NCBI RefSeq assembly: GCF_002278135.3
Contig: NZ_CP029425.2
Coordinates: 5,556,001 to 5,620,000 of the forward strand
Direction of reading: 5' to 3'
Source: Bradyrhizobium ottawaense
GTDB taxonomy: Bacteria; Pseudomonadota; Alphaproteobacteria; Rhizobiales; Xanthobacteraceae
DNA: 64,000 nucleotides
The position numbers and the translations under genes were made by a program. Below the pieces are notes generated by a model. The model did no database searches. It saw only the letters and a program-made list of their open reading frames with translations, and was not told the origin of the DNA. Shown here in pieces: positions 54,676-63,152 of the stretch (position 1 is its first letter; the number at the start of each line of letters is the position of its first letter).

Positions 54676-57365
54676 ACGAAACGGTCGACCAGGGACATTT
54701 GCGAACGCCTCCCGGCCGGCTGTTCCGCAAATATCTCTACTCGATCGTCGCCCTCGCCTTTGCCGCGCTCGCCATCAACACGGGCTTCGACGTCTGGTTC
54801 TCCTATCGCGAGCAGAAGCAGCTTCTGGCGGCGACCCAGCGCGAGCAGGCGGCGTCCGCTGCGATTCAGATCGGCCAATTCATCGGCCAGATCGAAAACC
54901 AGATCAGATGGCTCTCGCGCCTGCCGCCGGAGCTGTCGACCAACGAAGACGAACGCCTGAACGCCATCCGTCTCCTGCGCCTCTCCCCGGCGATCGCGGA
55001 AATCGCCGAGCTCGACTCGCACGGGCTTGAACAGATGCGTGTGTCCCGCCGTGTGGCAGACCGAATCGGCAGTAAAGCCGACCTCTCCGCCTCGCCCGCC
55101 TTTCGCGGAGCCAATGAAAGCCGGGCCTATTACGGGCCGGTCTACTTCTTCGGCGATACCGAACCCTTCATGACGCTCGCCACGCGGGGGATTGGCCGCA
55201 ATCCCAATGTGATCGTCGCCGAGGTCAATTTGCGTTTCATTTGGGACCTCGTCGCCGGGATCAGGGTCGGCAACACCGGCAAGGCCTACGTGGTGGACCG
55301 CACGGGTATCTTGATCGCGCATCCCGATTTGTGGCGAGCCCTGCAACGCAGCGATCTCTCCGGCCATGCCGACGTCCGCGCCGCGCTCGACGGCGTGGGG
55401 CCGCCCTCCGGCGGCCTGATCAAGGAGGATCTGTCCGGCCAGCGCGTGCTGTCGACCTATGCGACGGTCCCCTCGCTCGGCTTGCTGGTGTTCGTCGAGC
55501 TGCCGCTCAGCGAGGCCTATGCGCCGATCTATGCGTCGATTGGCCGTTCGACCTTTCTCCTCGTCGTCCTGCTGGCCGGTGCGGTGCTGGTCTCTCTCTT
55601 TCTCAGCCGGCGCATGACGGGGCCGATCCAGCTGCTGACGCAGGGCGCACGGCGGATCGGGAGCGGCGATCTCGGCCTGCGGCTCGCGATCAAGACCGGC
55701 GACGAGCTGGAAGCGCTCGGCGACCAGTTCAACCGGATGGCCGCGCAACTGCGCTATTCCTACGCGACGCTGGAGCGCAAGGTGATCGAGCGCACCTCGG
55801 AGCTGGAGAAAGCGCGCGATCAGGCCCTTGCCGAGCACGATGCCGCCGAGCGCGCGCGCAGCGCGGCGGTGGCGGCCAATGAGACCAAATCGCGCTTCCT
55901 TGCCGTCGTCAGCCACGAGCTGCGCACGCCGCTGAACGGCGTCATGGGCGTGCTGCAGCTGCTCGACGACGGCAAACTCGGCGAGGCGCAGCGGCGCCAC
56001 CTCACGACCGCGGCGGCATCGGGGGAGACGCTGATCGCGCTGGTCGATGCCATCCTGGAATATGCGCGCCTGGAGGCCAGCGCCGAAGCCCTGGAGCCGC
56101 GTAATTTCCACCTCGACCAGCTGATCGAAACGGCCGCCGACCTGATGCGGCCCCAGGCCTTCGGCAAGGGAGTGACCTTCGACCTTGCCTGCGATGCCTC
56201 GGTCAGGACCTCGGTGCACGGCGATCCTGTCAGGCTCAATCGAATCCTGCTCAATTTAATCGGCAACGCCATCAAGTTCACGCCATCAGGCGCGATCGCC
56301 GTCAACGCAGCCGCCGAGCGCCATGATGGTCATGTCCTGCTGCGCGTGACCGTTCGCGACACCGGCATCGGCATCGCCCCCGACATGCATGAGCGGATTT
56401 TTGAGGATTTCGTGCAGGCGGACGACAGCATCGCGCGGCGGTTCGGCGGCACCGGCCTCGGACTCGCGATCGCGCGGCGTCTCAGCCGTTTGATGCGCGG
56501 CGAGCTGACGGTGGAGAGCACGCCGGGCGCGGGTAGCACGTTCACACTCGAAGTGCCGCTCGATCCGGCCGTCAGCGGCATTGCCCAAGGTGCACTTCCG
56601 CCACCGTCGCGGCGCCTCCGCGTGCTGCTGGTCGACGACGACCCCATCAATTGCGAGGTCGGCGAAGCAATGCTGAATCGGCTCGGCCATCATGCCACGA
56701 TCGCCAGAAACGGCGCCTCGGCCGTCGCACTCGCCCGCGATCACGCGTTCGACGTCATCCTGATGGACCTGCACATGCCCGACATGGACGGCGTCGAGGC
56801 GGCGTCGCGGATCGGCAAGCTCGGTCTGCCGAAAATGCCGCGCATCATCGCCGTCACCGCGGACGTGTCCTCCAGCGCACGCGAGCGGCTCGCCGACGCA
56901 GGCATTGTCCAGATCGTCAGCAAGCCGATCCTGATCAACGCGTTGCGCGAGGCGATCGAGGACGATCCGGAGGTCGCGCCGGCAGCCGTGCAACTCGCCG
57001 CGGGCGCCTTGATCGACCGGCACTATCTCGACGACCAGAAGGAGCTGCTCGGCGCCGCGCAAATCACAAAGCTCCACCACTTGCTGGAGGAGACCAGCGA
57101 AAAGCTGATCGACGACATCACCAAGGCTGCCGCGACCGGCGACCATAAACAGCTCGCCCGACACGCACATCAACTCGGCAGCGCCGCCGGCGCGCTCGGC
57201 CTCGTCCGCCTGTTCGAGCGCTGCCGCGAGATCGAGCTGGCGTCGCCTGCGATGTCGGCGCCTGAGTGCCAGAGTGCCGCGCGTGAGCTCGCTGCGCTGC
57301 GAGCAGCCTCGATGAGCGCGCTCGACGATCTGCTCCGGCCCGCCGAGCAGCGGTCGGTCAGCTAG
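54672..57365 (+). CDS. Hybrid sensor histidine kinase with REC and HPt domains
   Basis: An 897-aa inner-membrane phosphorelay kinase. Order: TM1 (about residues 22-42), periplasmic Cache-like sensor, TM2 (about 292-315), HAMP, coiled coil, HisKA with phospho-His in SHELRTPLNG (about residue 415), HATPase_c (GTGLGLAIARRL), receiver domain with phospho-Asp in LMDLHMPDMDG (about residue 699), and C-terminal HPt with AHQLGSAAG (His about 833). The GTG start overlaps the binding-protein stop; the frame is open further upstream but lies inside that gene. The layout resembles TorS-type kinases fed by a binding protein. No cognate output regulator is adjacent. Confidence 0.92.
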   Translation: MNETVDQGHLRTPPGRLFRKYLYSIVALAFAALAINTGFDVWFSYREQKQLLAATQREQAASAAIQIGQFIGQIENQIRWLSRLPPELSTNEDERLNAIRLLRLSPAIAEIAELDSHGLEQMRVSRRVADRIGSKADLSASPAFRGANESRAYYGPVYFFGDTEPFMTLATRGIGRNPNVIVAEVNLRFIWDLVAGIRVGNTGKAYVVDRTGILIAHPDLWRALQRSDLSGHADVRAALDGVGPPSGGLIKEDLSGQRVLSTYATVPSLGLLVFVELPLSEAYAPIYASIGRSTFLLVVLLAGAVLVSLFLSRRMTGPIQLLTQGARRIGSGDLGLRLAIKTGDELEALGDQFNRMAAQLRYSYATLERKVIERTSELEKARDQALAEHDAAERARSAAVAANETKSRFLAVVSHELRTPLNGVMGVLQLLDDGKLGEAQRRHLTTAAASGETLIALVDAILEYARLEASAEALEPRNFHLDQLIETAADLMRPQAFGKGVTFDLACDASVRTSVHGDPVRLNRILLNLIGNAIKFTPSGAIAVNAAAERHDGHVLLRVTVRDTGIGIAPDMHERIFEDFVQADDSIARRFGGTGLGLAIARRLSRLMRGELTVESTPGAGSTFTLEVPLDPAVSGIAQGALPPPSRRLRVLLVDDDPINCEVGEAMLNRLGHHATIARNGASAVALARDHAFDVILMDLHMPDMDGVEAASRIGKLGLPKMPRIIAVTADVSSSARERLADAGIVQIVSKPILINALREAIEDDPEVAPAAVQLAAGALIDRHYLDDQKELLGAAQITKLHHLLEETSEKLIDDITKAAATGDHKQLARHAHQLGSAAGALGLVRLFERCREIELASPAMSAPECQSAARELAALRAASMSALDDLLRPAEQRSVS

Positions 57366-57585
57366 ATTTGCTCAGATCGAGCTCTTAGCGTTTTGCCCCC
57401 GAGCAGTCCAAGGCGGCTGAAATCGCACATTGACGTCTGAGAGTCCCCGGCGTTGAATGGAGTTTTCGACGTGGCGGAGGAGCTGCGGCGTCCCGTCGCC
57501 CGACAAGCGGTCGGTTAGCCGCTCCTGATCTTCGCCTTCGGGAAGTACAGTTTGGCTTCACCGACGCGCTGGGAGGTCGAGAGCC

Positions 57586-58545
57586 ATGAGATTTCCAACT
57601 GCTCTATGCGTGGTCTCGTTGGCATTGCTCTCCGCGGCCGGGGCGCGAGCGCAAATCCAGGAGGGCCCGCCATCATGGGCCTACCCGGTCAACCCGCCCA
57701 ATTTTCAACGCACGCCAGACGATGGCACGATCAGGCACGTTCCTGACAGCGCCGCCGGTTTTACGCTCACGCAAGTGCGCGATCTGTTCGCCGCGCCCGA
57801 TTGGCATCCGGACGATCATCCACCAATGCCAGACATCGTGGCGAGGGGGAGAAAGCCGGAGGTGTTCGCGTGCGGCGTCTGCCACCGGGCAGACGGACCG
57901 GGCGGTCCTGAGAATGCCAGCCTATTTGGCCTCTCCGCGGAATACATCATTCAGCAAACGGCGGAGTTCAAGACGGGCCTGCGCACGAACTCGGTGCCTC
58001 GCGTCGCCACCGACCTGATGATCAAGTTGTCCAAAGCGGTGACCGATCAGGAACTCGCAGAGGCCGCAGCCTACTTCGCCTCCATCAAGCCCAGATCGAA
58101 TATTGTCGTCGTAGAGGCCGAGGCGGTGCCAAAAACACAGGTGAGAGACCTGTTCCTGGCTCCGCTGGACGGCGCCGAGAAAGAGCCCATCGGCCAGCGC
58201 ATCATCGAGATCCCGGAAAACGTTGAACACTTTGTCAGCCGAGACTCGCGCGCTCGTTTCATCGCCTACGTCCCGGTGGGCAGCGTCCAGAAAGGACGGA
58301 CGCTGGCAACGAACAGCGATCCGCGCGTCCAGTGCGGGACCTGTCACGGTGCTGACCTCAGCGGGACTGCCATCGCGCCGGGGCTTGCGTCCCGTTCGCC
58401 CACCTACATGTTCCGGCAGCTCTATGACTTCAAATCGGGTGCGCGGAAGGGGGCCAATAGCGAACTCATGAAACCGGTTGTCGAGAATCTCGGCGTCGAC
58501 GACATGATCGCGCTGGTCGCCTTTTCAGCGTCGCTCAAGCAATAA
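57586..58545 (+). CDS. Periplasmic diheme cytochrome c
   Basis: A 319-aa exported cytochrome. A signal peptide (residues about 1-22, ending SAAGARA) is followed by two class I cytochrome c domains with CGVCH (residue 96) and CGTCH (residue 250). Methionines further along each domain could be the sixth ligands. GGAGG lies about nine bases before the ATG. It resembles cytochrome c553/c4-type soluble carriers or the electron-accepting subunit of a dehydrogenase, but no dehydrogenase gene is adjacent. Partner and pathway are unknown. Confidence 0.88.
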   Translation: MRFPTALCVVSLALLSAAGARAQIQEGPPSWAYPVNPPNFQRTPDDGTIRHVPDSAAGFTLTQVRDLFAAPDWHPDDHPPMPDIVARGRKPEVFACGVCHRADGPGGPENASLFGLSAEYIIQQTAEFKTGLRTNSVPRVATDLMIKLSKAVTDQELAEAAAYFASIKPRSNIVVVEAEAVPKTQVRDLFLAPLDGAEKEPIGQRIIEIPENVEHFVSRDSRARFIAYVPVGSVQKGRTLATNSDPRVQCGTCHGADLSGTAIAPGLASRSPTYMFRQLYDFKSGARKGANSELMKPVVENLGVDDMIALVAFSASLKQ

Positions 58546-58809
58546 CATTCTTCGGGGCTGTGCAGAGTGGGCCAGCCGGCGCGCTTCCTGCGCTCATGAG
58601 GGTCCGATTCTGGCCCAAAGCCACCCTAAGCGTTCGCTCCATGTCTGCGCGCGGACTTATTCCGGTTAACCGGCCAAGAAGGAGGTCAATCTCAACGACT
58701 CCGGTCGGTTCTTCAGCAGGTCGCCCGGCCGGCAATGTGCCGCCGGCCGAGCCAACACGCCACCCAAGGGATCAACTTCCTTCGTGTGGGACCTGTGACC
58801 ATTGCGCTG
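58546..58809. other. Intergenic region with a possible degenerate rhizobial repeat
   Basis: About 260 bases between the cytochrome gene and a convergent minus-strand gene. A short plus-strand frame around 58597-58660 reads MRVRFWPKA, reminiscent of the multicopy small reading frames containing RFxPKAD found in rhizobial intergenic repeats. I regard it as a decayed repeat and not a gene. Confidence 0.35.
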
Positions 58810-59286
58810 TCACGAACCGGACGTTTTAACGACGAGCTTTATGTTCAGCAGGTTGACGCCCTTGAATGGGTTCGGCGCGCTTTCGATTGTTCCCGTGCCC
58901 GTGGCGTTCGCATAGGCACCTGTGCCCGACAGGATGGTGTATTCGCCCGTCGATTTGCCGTCTTTGGCCGAACCGGTGTAGCGCGCGGTAATCGAGCCTT
59001 CCTCGAATGTGTACGTGCTGTAGCCGAAGAAGGGGCCCGACCCTTTGAGCAGGTCCGAAGTATTGACGAACTCTTTCACTCCGATACGGCCATCGTTGAA
59101 GACGGCGACCCCAAAGAATTTGCCAGACACAACCGTCTGTCCCTCGACGTTTGCGGCCTCTATGACCTTGAGGTCGATCGGCTTCGTAACCAGCTTGAAC
59201 TCAAGCACCCGCTCACCGGCTACGGCTGTTGACGCCGCGACGGCCAATGCCACGCCAGAAAGGAAAAGGGTGAGAGACTTCCGCAT
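58810..59286 (-). CDS. Small exported protein, allene-oxide-cyclase-like barrel
   Basis: A 158-aa protein with a signal peptide (LTLFLSGVALAVAASTAVAG). The rest is beta-rich with FFGVAVFNDGRIGVKEFVN, GYSTYTFEEGSITARYTGSAKDGKSTGEYTILSGTGAYANATGTGTI. That pattern resembles the allene oxide cyclase-like / dirigent-type barrel of small secreted bacterial proteins, but no enzymatic role is established. GGAGG lies five bases before the ATG. It converges with the diheme cytochrome gene. Confidence 0.65.
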   Translation of the reverse strand: MRKSLTLFLSGVALAVAASTAVAGERVLEFKLVTKPIDLKVIEAANVEGQTVVSGKFFGVAVFNDGRIGVKEFVNTSDLLKGSGPFFGYSTYTFEEGSITARYTGSAKDGKSTGEYTILSGTGAYANATGTGTIESAPNPFKGVNLLNIKLVVKTSGS

Positions 59287-59746
59287 AGCTTCCTCCTGCG
59301 CTTGTTGAAATCAAGTCGAGAAGTGTGAGCTACTCATCGTGCCCGGCTCTTCGCGGTGGCACGGAAGAGAGCCCTCGGAACGCCCCGACAGCGGTTGAAC
59401 TCTTTCTGTCCTGAGGCGCGAAGTCGGGACGCTAATATGAGTCCCAAGGCGCGGGAAGAAAGTTCAACTTTCCGGTGCGGTATAATCGTATCAAGCCACT
59501 GCGCGGACTCTCAGCAAAGGCACAACCATCATGGCCTTTGCTGGTAGCCGGACTTCATCCAGTCGTTCGCGGGAGAGCAATTCCGAGGAATCACTGTCAG
59601 CAACGTTGACAATAGAAGAACCCTTGCCGCTCACCCTTTCAAAGGAAATCCCCCGACTGTCCGCCGTGTAGCTCGCCTTCTTGACTCATCGCGAGAGATC
59701 GCTGCGAGCCGTTGCCCGGGCAGAGTCATGGCTTCCCGACCCAGCC
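59287..59746. other. Non-coding stretch, no gene recognised
   Basis: About 460 bases between the minus-strand small exported protein and the 3' end of the minus-strand LysR gene. Only short frames without ribosome binding sites are present. A TATAAT hexamer occurs near 59482, but I find no well-spaced -35 element. The promoter for the small exported protein should lie in the first 100 bases. Confidence 0.5.
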
Positions 59747-60658
59747 TCAGCCCCCCTGCGCGCCGACTTCTTCATCGCGGCCAAACCGCTCAACGAGAAA
59801 GTCGATGAAGAGCCTGACCTTCACCGACAGGTGCCGCGTCGGCGGATAGACCGCATAGAGCGCGAGCGGCGGCGCAAAATAGTCTTCCAGGACTGCGCGC
59901 AGCTTGCCTGTCCGCAACGCGTCGGCAGCGATGAACTCCGGCAGCAGCGCGAGCCCCCTGCCCTTGATCGCGACGTCGCGCAGCACCTCGGCATTGTTCA
60001 CGCACAGCGACCAGGCCGGCTGGATCCAGTGATCGCCGTCGGCGCTTGTTAGCTTCCACTGATTGCCGGTGAGCAGGTAGCCGTAGGTCAGCGAGGCGTG
60101 CTCGCGCAGATCCTGCGGGTGCTTTGGCGTGCCGTGACGTGCGAGATAGTCCGGCGAAGCGCAGATCATGCGCGCCACCGGCATGATTTTTCGCGCGATC
60201 AAGCTCGACGATTCCAGTTCCGCGATCCGCAAGGTCACGTCAAAACCGTCCTGGACGGGATCGAGCAGGTCGTCACTGAGCACGATCTGGAGCTGGAGCT
60301 CGCCATAGCGCGCCATGAAATCGGCGAGCACGGGCCCGAGCCGCATCGTGCCGAACGACATCGGCGCGTTGACGCGCAACAATCCGCGCGGCGCCGACTG
60401 CGCCTGCGTCACCGCCTGGTCGGCCGCCTCGACCTCCGAGAGGATGACGAGCGCGCGTTCGAAATAGCGCTGGCCGTTCTCGGTCGGGCTGGCATGCCGT
60501 GTGGTCCGGTTCAACAGCTGGACGCCGAGGCTCTCCTCGAGGTCGGCGATGTACTTGCTGATCGCCGAGCGCGACAGCCGCAGCTGCCGGCCAGCTTCCG
60601 CAAAGCTGCCGCTTTCCACCACCTTCACGAAGGCCCGGAGACTGCCGAGCTTATCCAA
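59747..60658 (-). CDS. LysR-family transcriptional regulator
   Basis: A 303-aa regulator with an N-terminal winged helix (LRAFVKVVESGSFAEAGRQLRLSRSAISKYIADLEESLGVQLLNRTTR) and a full effector-binding domain (LRVNAPMSFGTMRLGPVLADFM onwards). The start appears to be TTG at 60656-60658: an in-frame stop lies 11 codons upstream and no ATG or GTG intervenes. It is divergent from a VOC dioxygenase/hydrolase pair across about 130 bases and probably regulates it. The ligand is unknown; aromatic or quinone compounds fit the neighbours. Confidence 0.9.
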   Translation of the reverse strand: MDKLGSLRAFVKVVESGSFAEAGRQLRLSRSAISKYIADLEESLGVQLLNRTTRHASPTENGQRYFERALVILSEVEAADQAVTQAQSAPRGLLRVNAPMSFGTMRLGPVLADFMARYGELQLQIVLSDDLLDPVQDGFDVTLRIAELESSSLIARKIMPVARMICASPDYLARHGTPKHPQDLREHASLTYGYLLTGNQWKLTSADGDHWIQPAWSLCVNNAEVLRDVAIKGRGLALLPEFIAADALRTGKLRAVLEDYFAPPLALYAVYPPTRHLSVKVRLFIDFLVERFGRDEEVGAQGG

Positions 60659-60786
60659 GGGCTGCTTCCGCCGATTGTTTCCAAATCATAGACATGGCCG
60701 TCATATTTGCATGGATTGTCTCCAATCCAAAGCGGAACGATATTTCCGGCCAGAGCAAGACGCTCCCCGAACTCTGGAGGACGACA

Positions 60787-61725
60787 ATGTCTGGACTGCA
60801 CCATGTCACCGCGATTGCCGGCGACCCCATCAGGAATTTCGGCTTCTACACGCGGGATCTCGGCCTGCGCTTCGTCAAGAAGACGGTCAATTTCGATGAT
60901 CCCGGCACCTATCACTTCTATTATGGCGACGAGACCGGCCGCCCCGGCACCATCCTGACCTTCTTTCCGTGGGCGGGCGTTCCGGCCGGGCGCCGCGGCG
61001 TCGGCGAAACTCATCAGACCGCCTTCCGCGTGCCGCAGCGCTCGCTCGGCTACTGGACCCAGCGTTTCACCGAGAAGGGCATTGCCTACGAGGCGCTGGA
61101 GAAGCGCTTCGGCGAATCCGTGCTGCCGTTCACCGATCCCGATGGCATGGCGCTGGCGCTGGTCGCCATTCCCGGCGCCGAGAGCGAGCCCGGCTGGAGC
61201 AACGGCGACGTGCCGGCCGAGCACGCGATCCGCGGTTTCCATGGCGTGACCTTGCTGCTCGACAGCGCGGCGAAGACGGCCGCTGTCCTCACCGACGTGT
61301 TCGGCTTCAAGGAGACCGGCCGTGAAGGCTCGGTGATCCGCTTCAAGGCGCCCGACGATGTCGTGGGCAGCGTTGTCGACATCTACGAGGCCAAGGGCTT
61401 TTTGCGCGGCCATCAGGGCGGCGGCTCGGTGCATCACATCGCGTTCCGCGCGGCTGACGATGCCGAGCAGGGCAAGATGGCGCAAAGGCTCGTGAGCAAT
61501 CACGGCCTGCATCCGACCGAGCAGAGGGACCGCAACTACTTCCGCTCGATCTACTTCCGCGAGCCCGGCGGCGTGCTGTTCGAGATCGCGACCGACATCC
61601 CCGGCTTCACCGTCGACGAACCCGTCGCGACGCTGGGACGTGACCTCAAGCTGCCTGTTTTCCTCGAAGCGCAGCGCAAGCAGATCGAGGGTGTTCTGCT
61701 GAATCTGGAAGAGACCGTGTCATGA
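60787..61725 (+). CDS. Ring-cleaving extradiol dioxygenase (VOC superfamily)
   Basis: A 312-aa glyoxalase/bleomycin-resistance superfamily enzyme resembling Bacillus MhqO, a hydroquinone-associated ring-cleaving dioxygenase. Two VOC modules are visible; metal ligands are likely His in GLHHVT, His in GGSVHHIAFR and Glu in GGVLFEIATD. GGAGG lies six bases before ATG 60787, which also matches the family N-terminus. The frame extends further upstream without support. The gene overlaps the hydrolase (ATGA). A role in quinone or hydroquinone detoxification is inferred from this pairing. Confidence 0.88.
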   Translation: MSGLHHVTAIAGDPIRNFGFYTRDLGLRFVKKTVNFDDPGTYHFYYGDETGRPGTILTFFPWAGVPAGRRGVGETHQTAFRVPQRSLGYWTQRFTEKGIAYEALEKRFGESVLPFTDPDGMALALVAIPGAESEPGWSNGDVPAEHAIRGFHGVTLLLDSAAKTAAVLTDVFGFKETGREGSVIRFKAPDDVVGSVVDIYEAKGFLRGHQGGGSVHHIAFRAADDAEQGKMAQRLVSNHGLHPTEQRDRNYFRSIYFREPGGVLFEIATDIPGFTVDEPVATLGRDLKLPVFLEAQRKQIEGVLLNLEETVS

Positions 61726-62348
61726 CCGAGACTGAATTCATCCATCGTTTCGAGCCCGCGGCCAGCGCGGGCTCTCCTCCGCTCCTCCTGTTGCACGGCA
61801 CCGGCGGCGACGAGAACGACCTGCTCGGGCTCGGCAAGATGATCTCGCCGGGGTCCGCCCTGCTCTCGCCGCGCGGCCGCGTGCTCGAGCACGGCATGCC
61901 GCGCTTCTTCCGCCGTCTCGCCGAAGGTGTATTCGACGAGGACGACGTCCGCCGCCGCGCGAACGAGCTCGGCGAGTTCGTCAACGCGGCGCGGCAGCGC
62001 TACGGCATCGCCGCGCCGGTCGCCGTCGGCTTCTCCAATGGCGCCAACATCGCAGCCGCGCTGTTGCTGCTGAAGCCGGAGGTGCTTGCAGGCGCGATCC
62101 TGCTGCGCGCGATGGTGCCGCTGTCGGATCCGCCCAAGGCCGAGCTTGGTGGCAAGCCAGTCCTGCTGCTGTCCGGACAGGCTGATCCGATCGTGCCGGC
62201 CAGCAATTCGGCCAAGCTTGCGGCTCTGCTCTCGCAAGCAGGCGCGAGCGTGACCCACAGGGTCCTGCCGGCGGGCCATCAATTGTCGCAAGCCGATTTG
62301 ACGCTCGCCCGCGACTGGATCGGCAACGTCGACGCCAAGGCAGCATGA
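61722..62348 (+). CDS. Alpha/beta hydrolase (phospholipase/carboxylesterase family, MhqD-like)
   Basis: A 208-aa serine hydrolase. The oxyanion region is LLLHGTGGDENDLL (near residue 22), the nucleophile is in VGFSNGANIAAALL (near residue 107), Asp is in SGQADPIVP and His in PAGHQLSQAD, a complete catalytic triad. It is co-translated with the dioxygenase, as in the mhqO-mhqD arrangement of Bacillus, where the hydrolase may process ring-cleavage or thiol-adduct products. The substrate is not known. Confidence 0.88.
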   Translation: MTETEFIHRFEPAASAGSPPLLLLHGTGGDENDLLGLGKMISPGSALLSPRGRVLEHGMPRFFRRLAEGVFDEDDVRRRANELGEFVNAARQRYGIAAPVAVGFSNGANIAAALLLLKPEVLAGAILLRAMVPLSDPPKAELGGKPVLLLSGQADPIVPASNSAKLAALLSQAGASVTHRVLPAGHQLSQADLTLARDWIGNVDAKAA

Positions 62349-62389
62349 CCTGGCAGGCAGCGCATCGTTTCCAAACGGTGCGCCGCCGC

Positions 62390-62519
62390 CTTCACTCGAA
62401 CCGCCCATCGTAGGTCGCACCCATACGGCCTTGATCGCGCCGAAGGGATGCTCGACTGTCTCACGTCGCGTCCGCATGGCGTCTGGAGTGGAATCCAGCC
62501 GCCTCTGAACTCTCAACAA
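62390..62519 (-). pseudogene. Transposase relic (IS1182-like C-terminal fragment)
   Basis: The minus-strand frame from 62519 reads RLDSTPDAMRTRRETVEHPF then GAIK, which matches the conserved C-terminal DDE-transposase segment with ETVEHPFG. The next expected block, MGAT, appears shifted into another frame, so the relic carries a frameshift as well as lacking both ends. It lies between the hydrolase and the truncated LysR gene. No terminal inverted repeats were identified. Confidence 0.7.
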
Positions 62520-62550
62520 GTGAGCATTTCGCTACTGGCAAACGCATTGC

Positions 62551-63150
62551 CTACGCGGTGGGCGTCGCGCCATGCGCTGAGTGCGATGGTACACCCCTTA
62601 CGAAGTCTATGAATGCGCGCAACGGCGCCGGCACGAGACGTCGACCAGGATAGTAGAGAAAGGGCCCCGAAAAGCTCTGCCACCAGGGTTCGAGGACCGG
62701 CTCGAGCTGACCACTGGCGAGATGGGGACGAAGCCAGTCCTCGAAGAGGGTGACAATGCCGGTACCGGCGATGGCGGCGGCAACGGCGAGATCTGTCGCC
62801 GCCCCGACGCTGACCAGCAGCGGTCCTTTGGGTTCGACGCGAACGATTTCGCCCTCCCGTTCAAACTCCCACGGAGCCACCATCGCGCCGGACGAAAGAC
62901 GACTGCCAAGGCAAGCGTGGTTGACGAGCTCGCGAGGATGATTGGGCCGGCCGTAGCGATCCAGGTAGCTTGGAGAGGCAGCGGTTGCAAAGCGCTGAAC
63001 GCGAGGACCGATTGGAATCGCCATCATGTCCTGCTCCAGACGCTCGTCGTATCGGATGCCAGCATCACAACCAGCGGCCAGAACGTCGATAAAGCTATTC
63101 TCCGCAATCACTTCCAGCCGGATGTCAGGATAAGCGGCGAGGGAGATGAC
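62551..63150 (-). pseudogene. LysR-family regulator lacking its DNA-binding half
   Basis: The frame encodes only the LysR effector-binding domain, from LAAYPDIRLEVIAENSFIDV through AGCDAGIRYDE to the C-terminus. The expected 90-100 N-terminal residues, including the helix-turn-helix, are absent: an in-frame TAG at 63151-63153 and the start of the plus-strand aldo/keto reductase occupy that place. An internal ATG at 63111 could yield 186 aa, but not a DNA-binding protein. A nearby transposase relic suggests a rearrangement. Confidence 0.8.
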
Positions 63151-63152
63151 CT

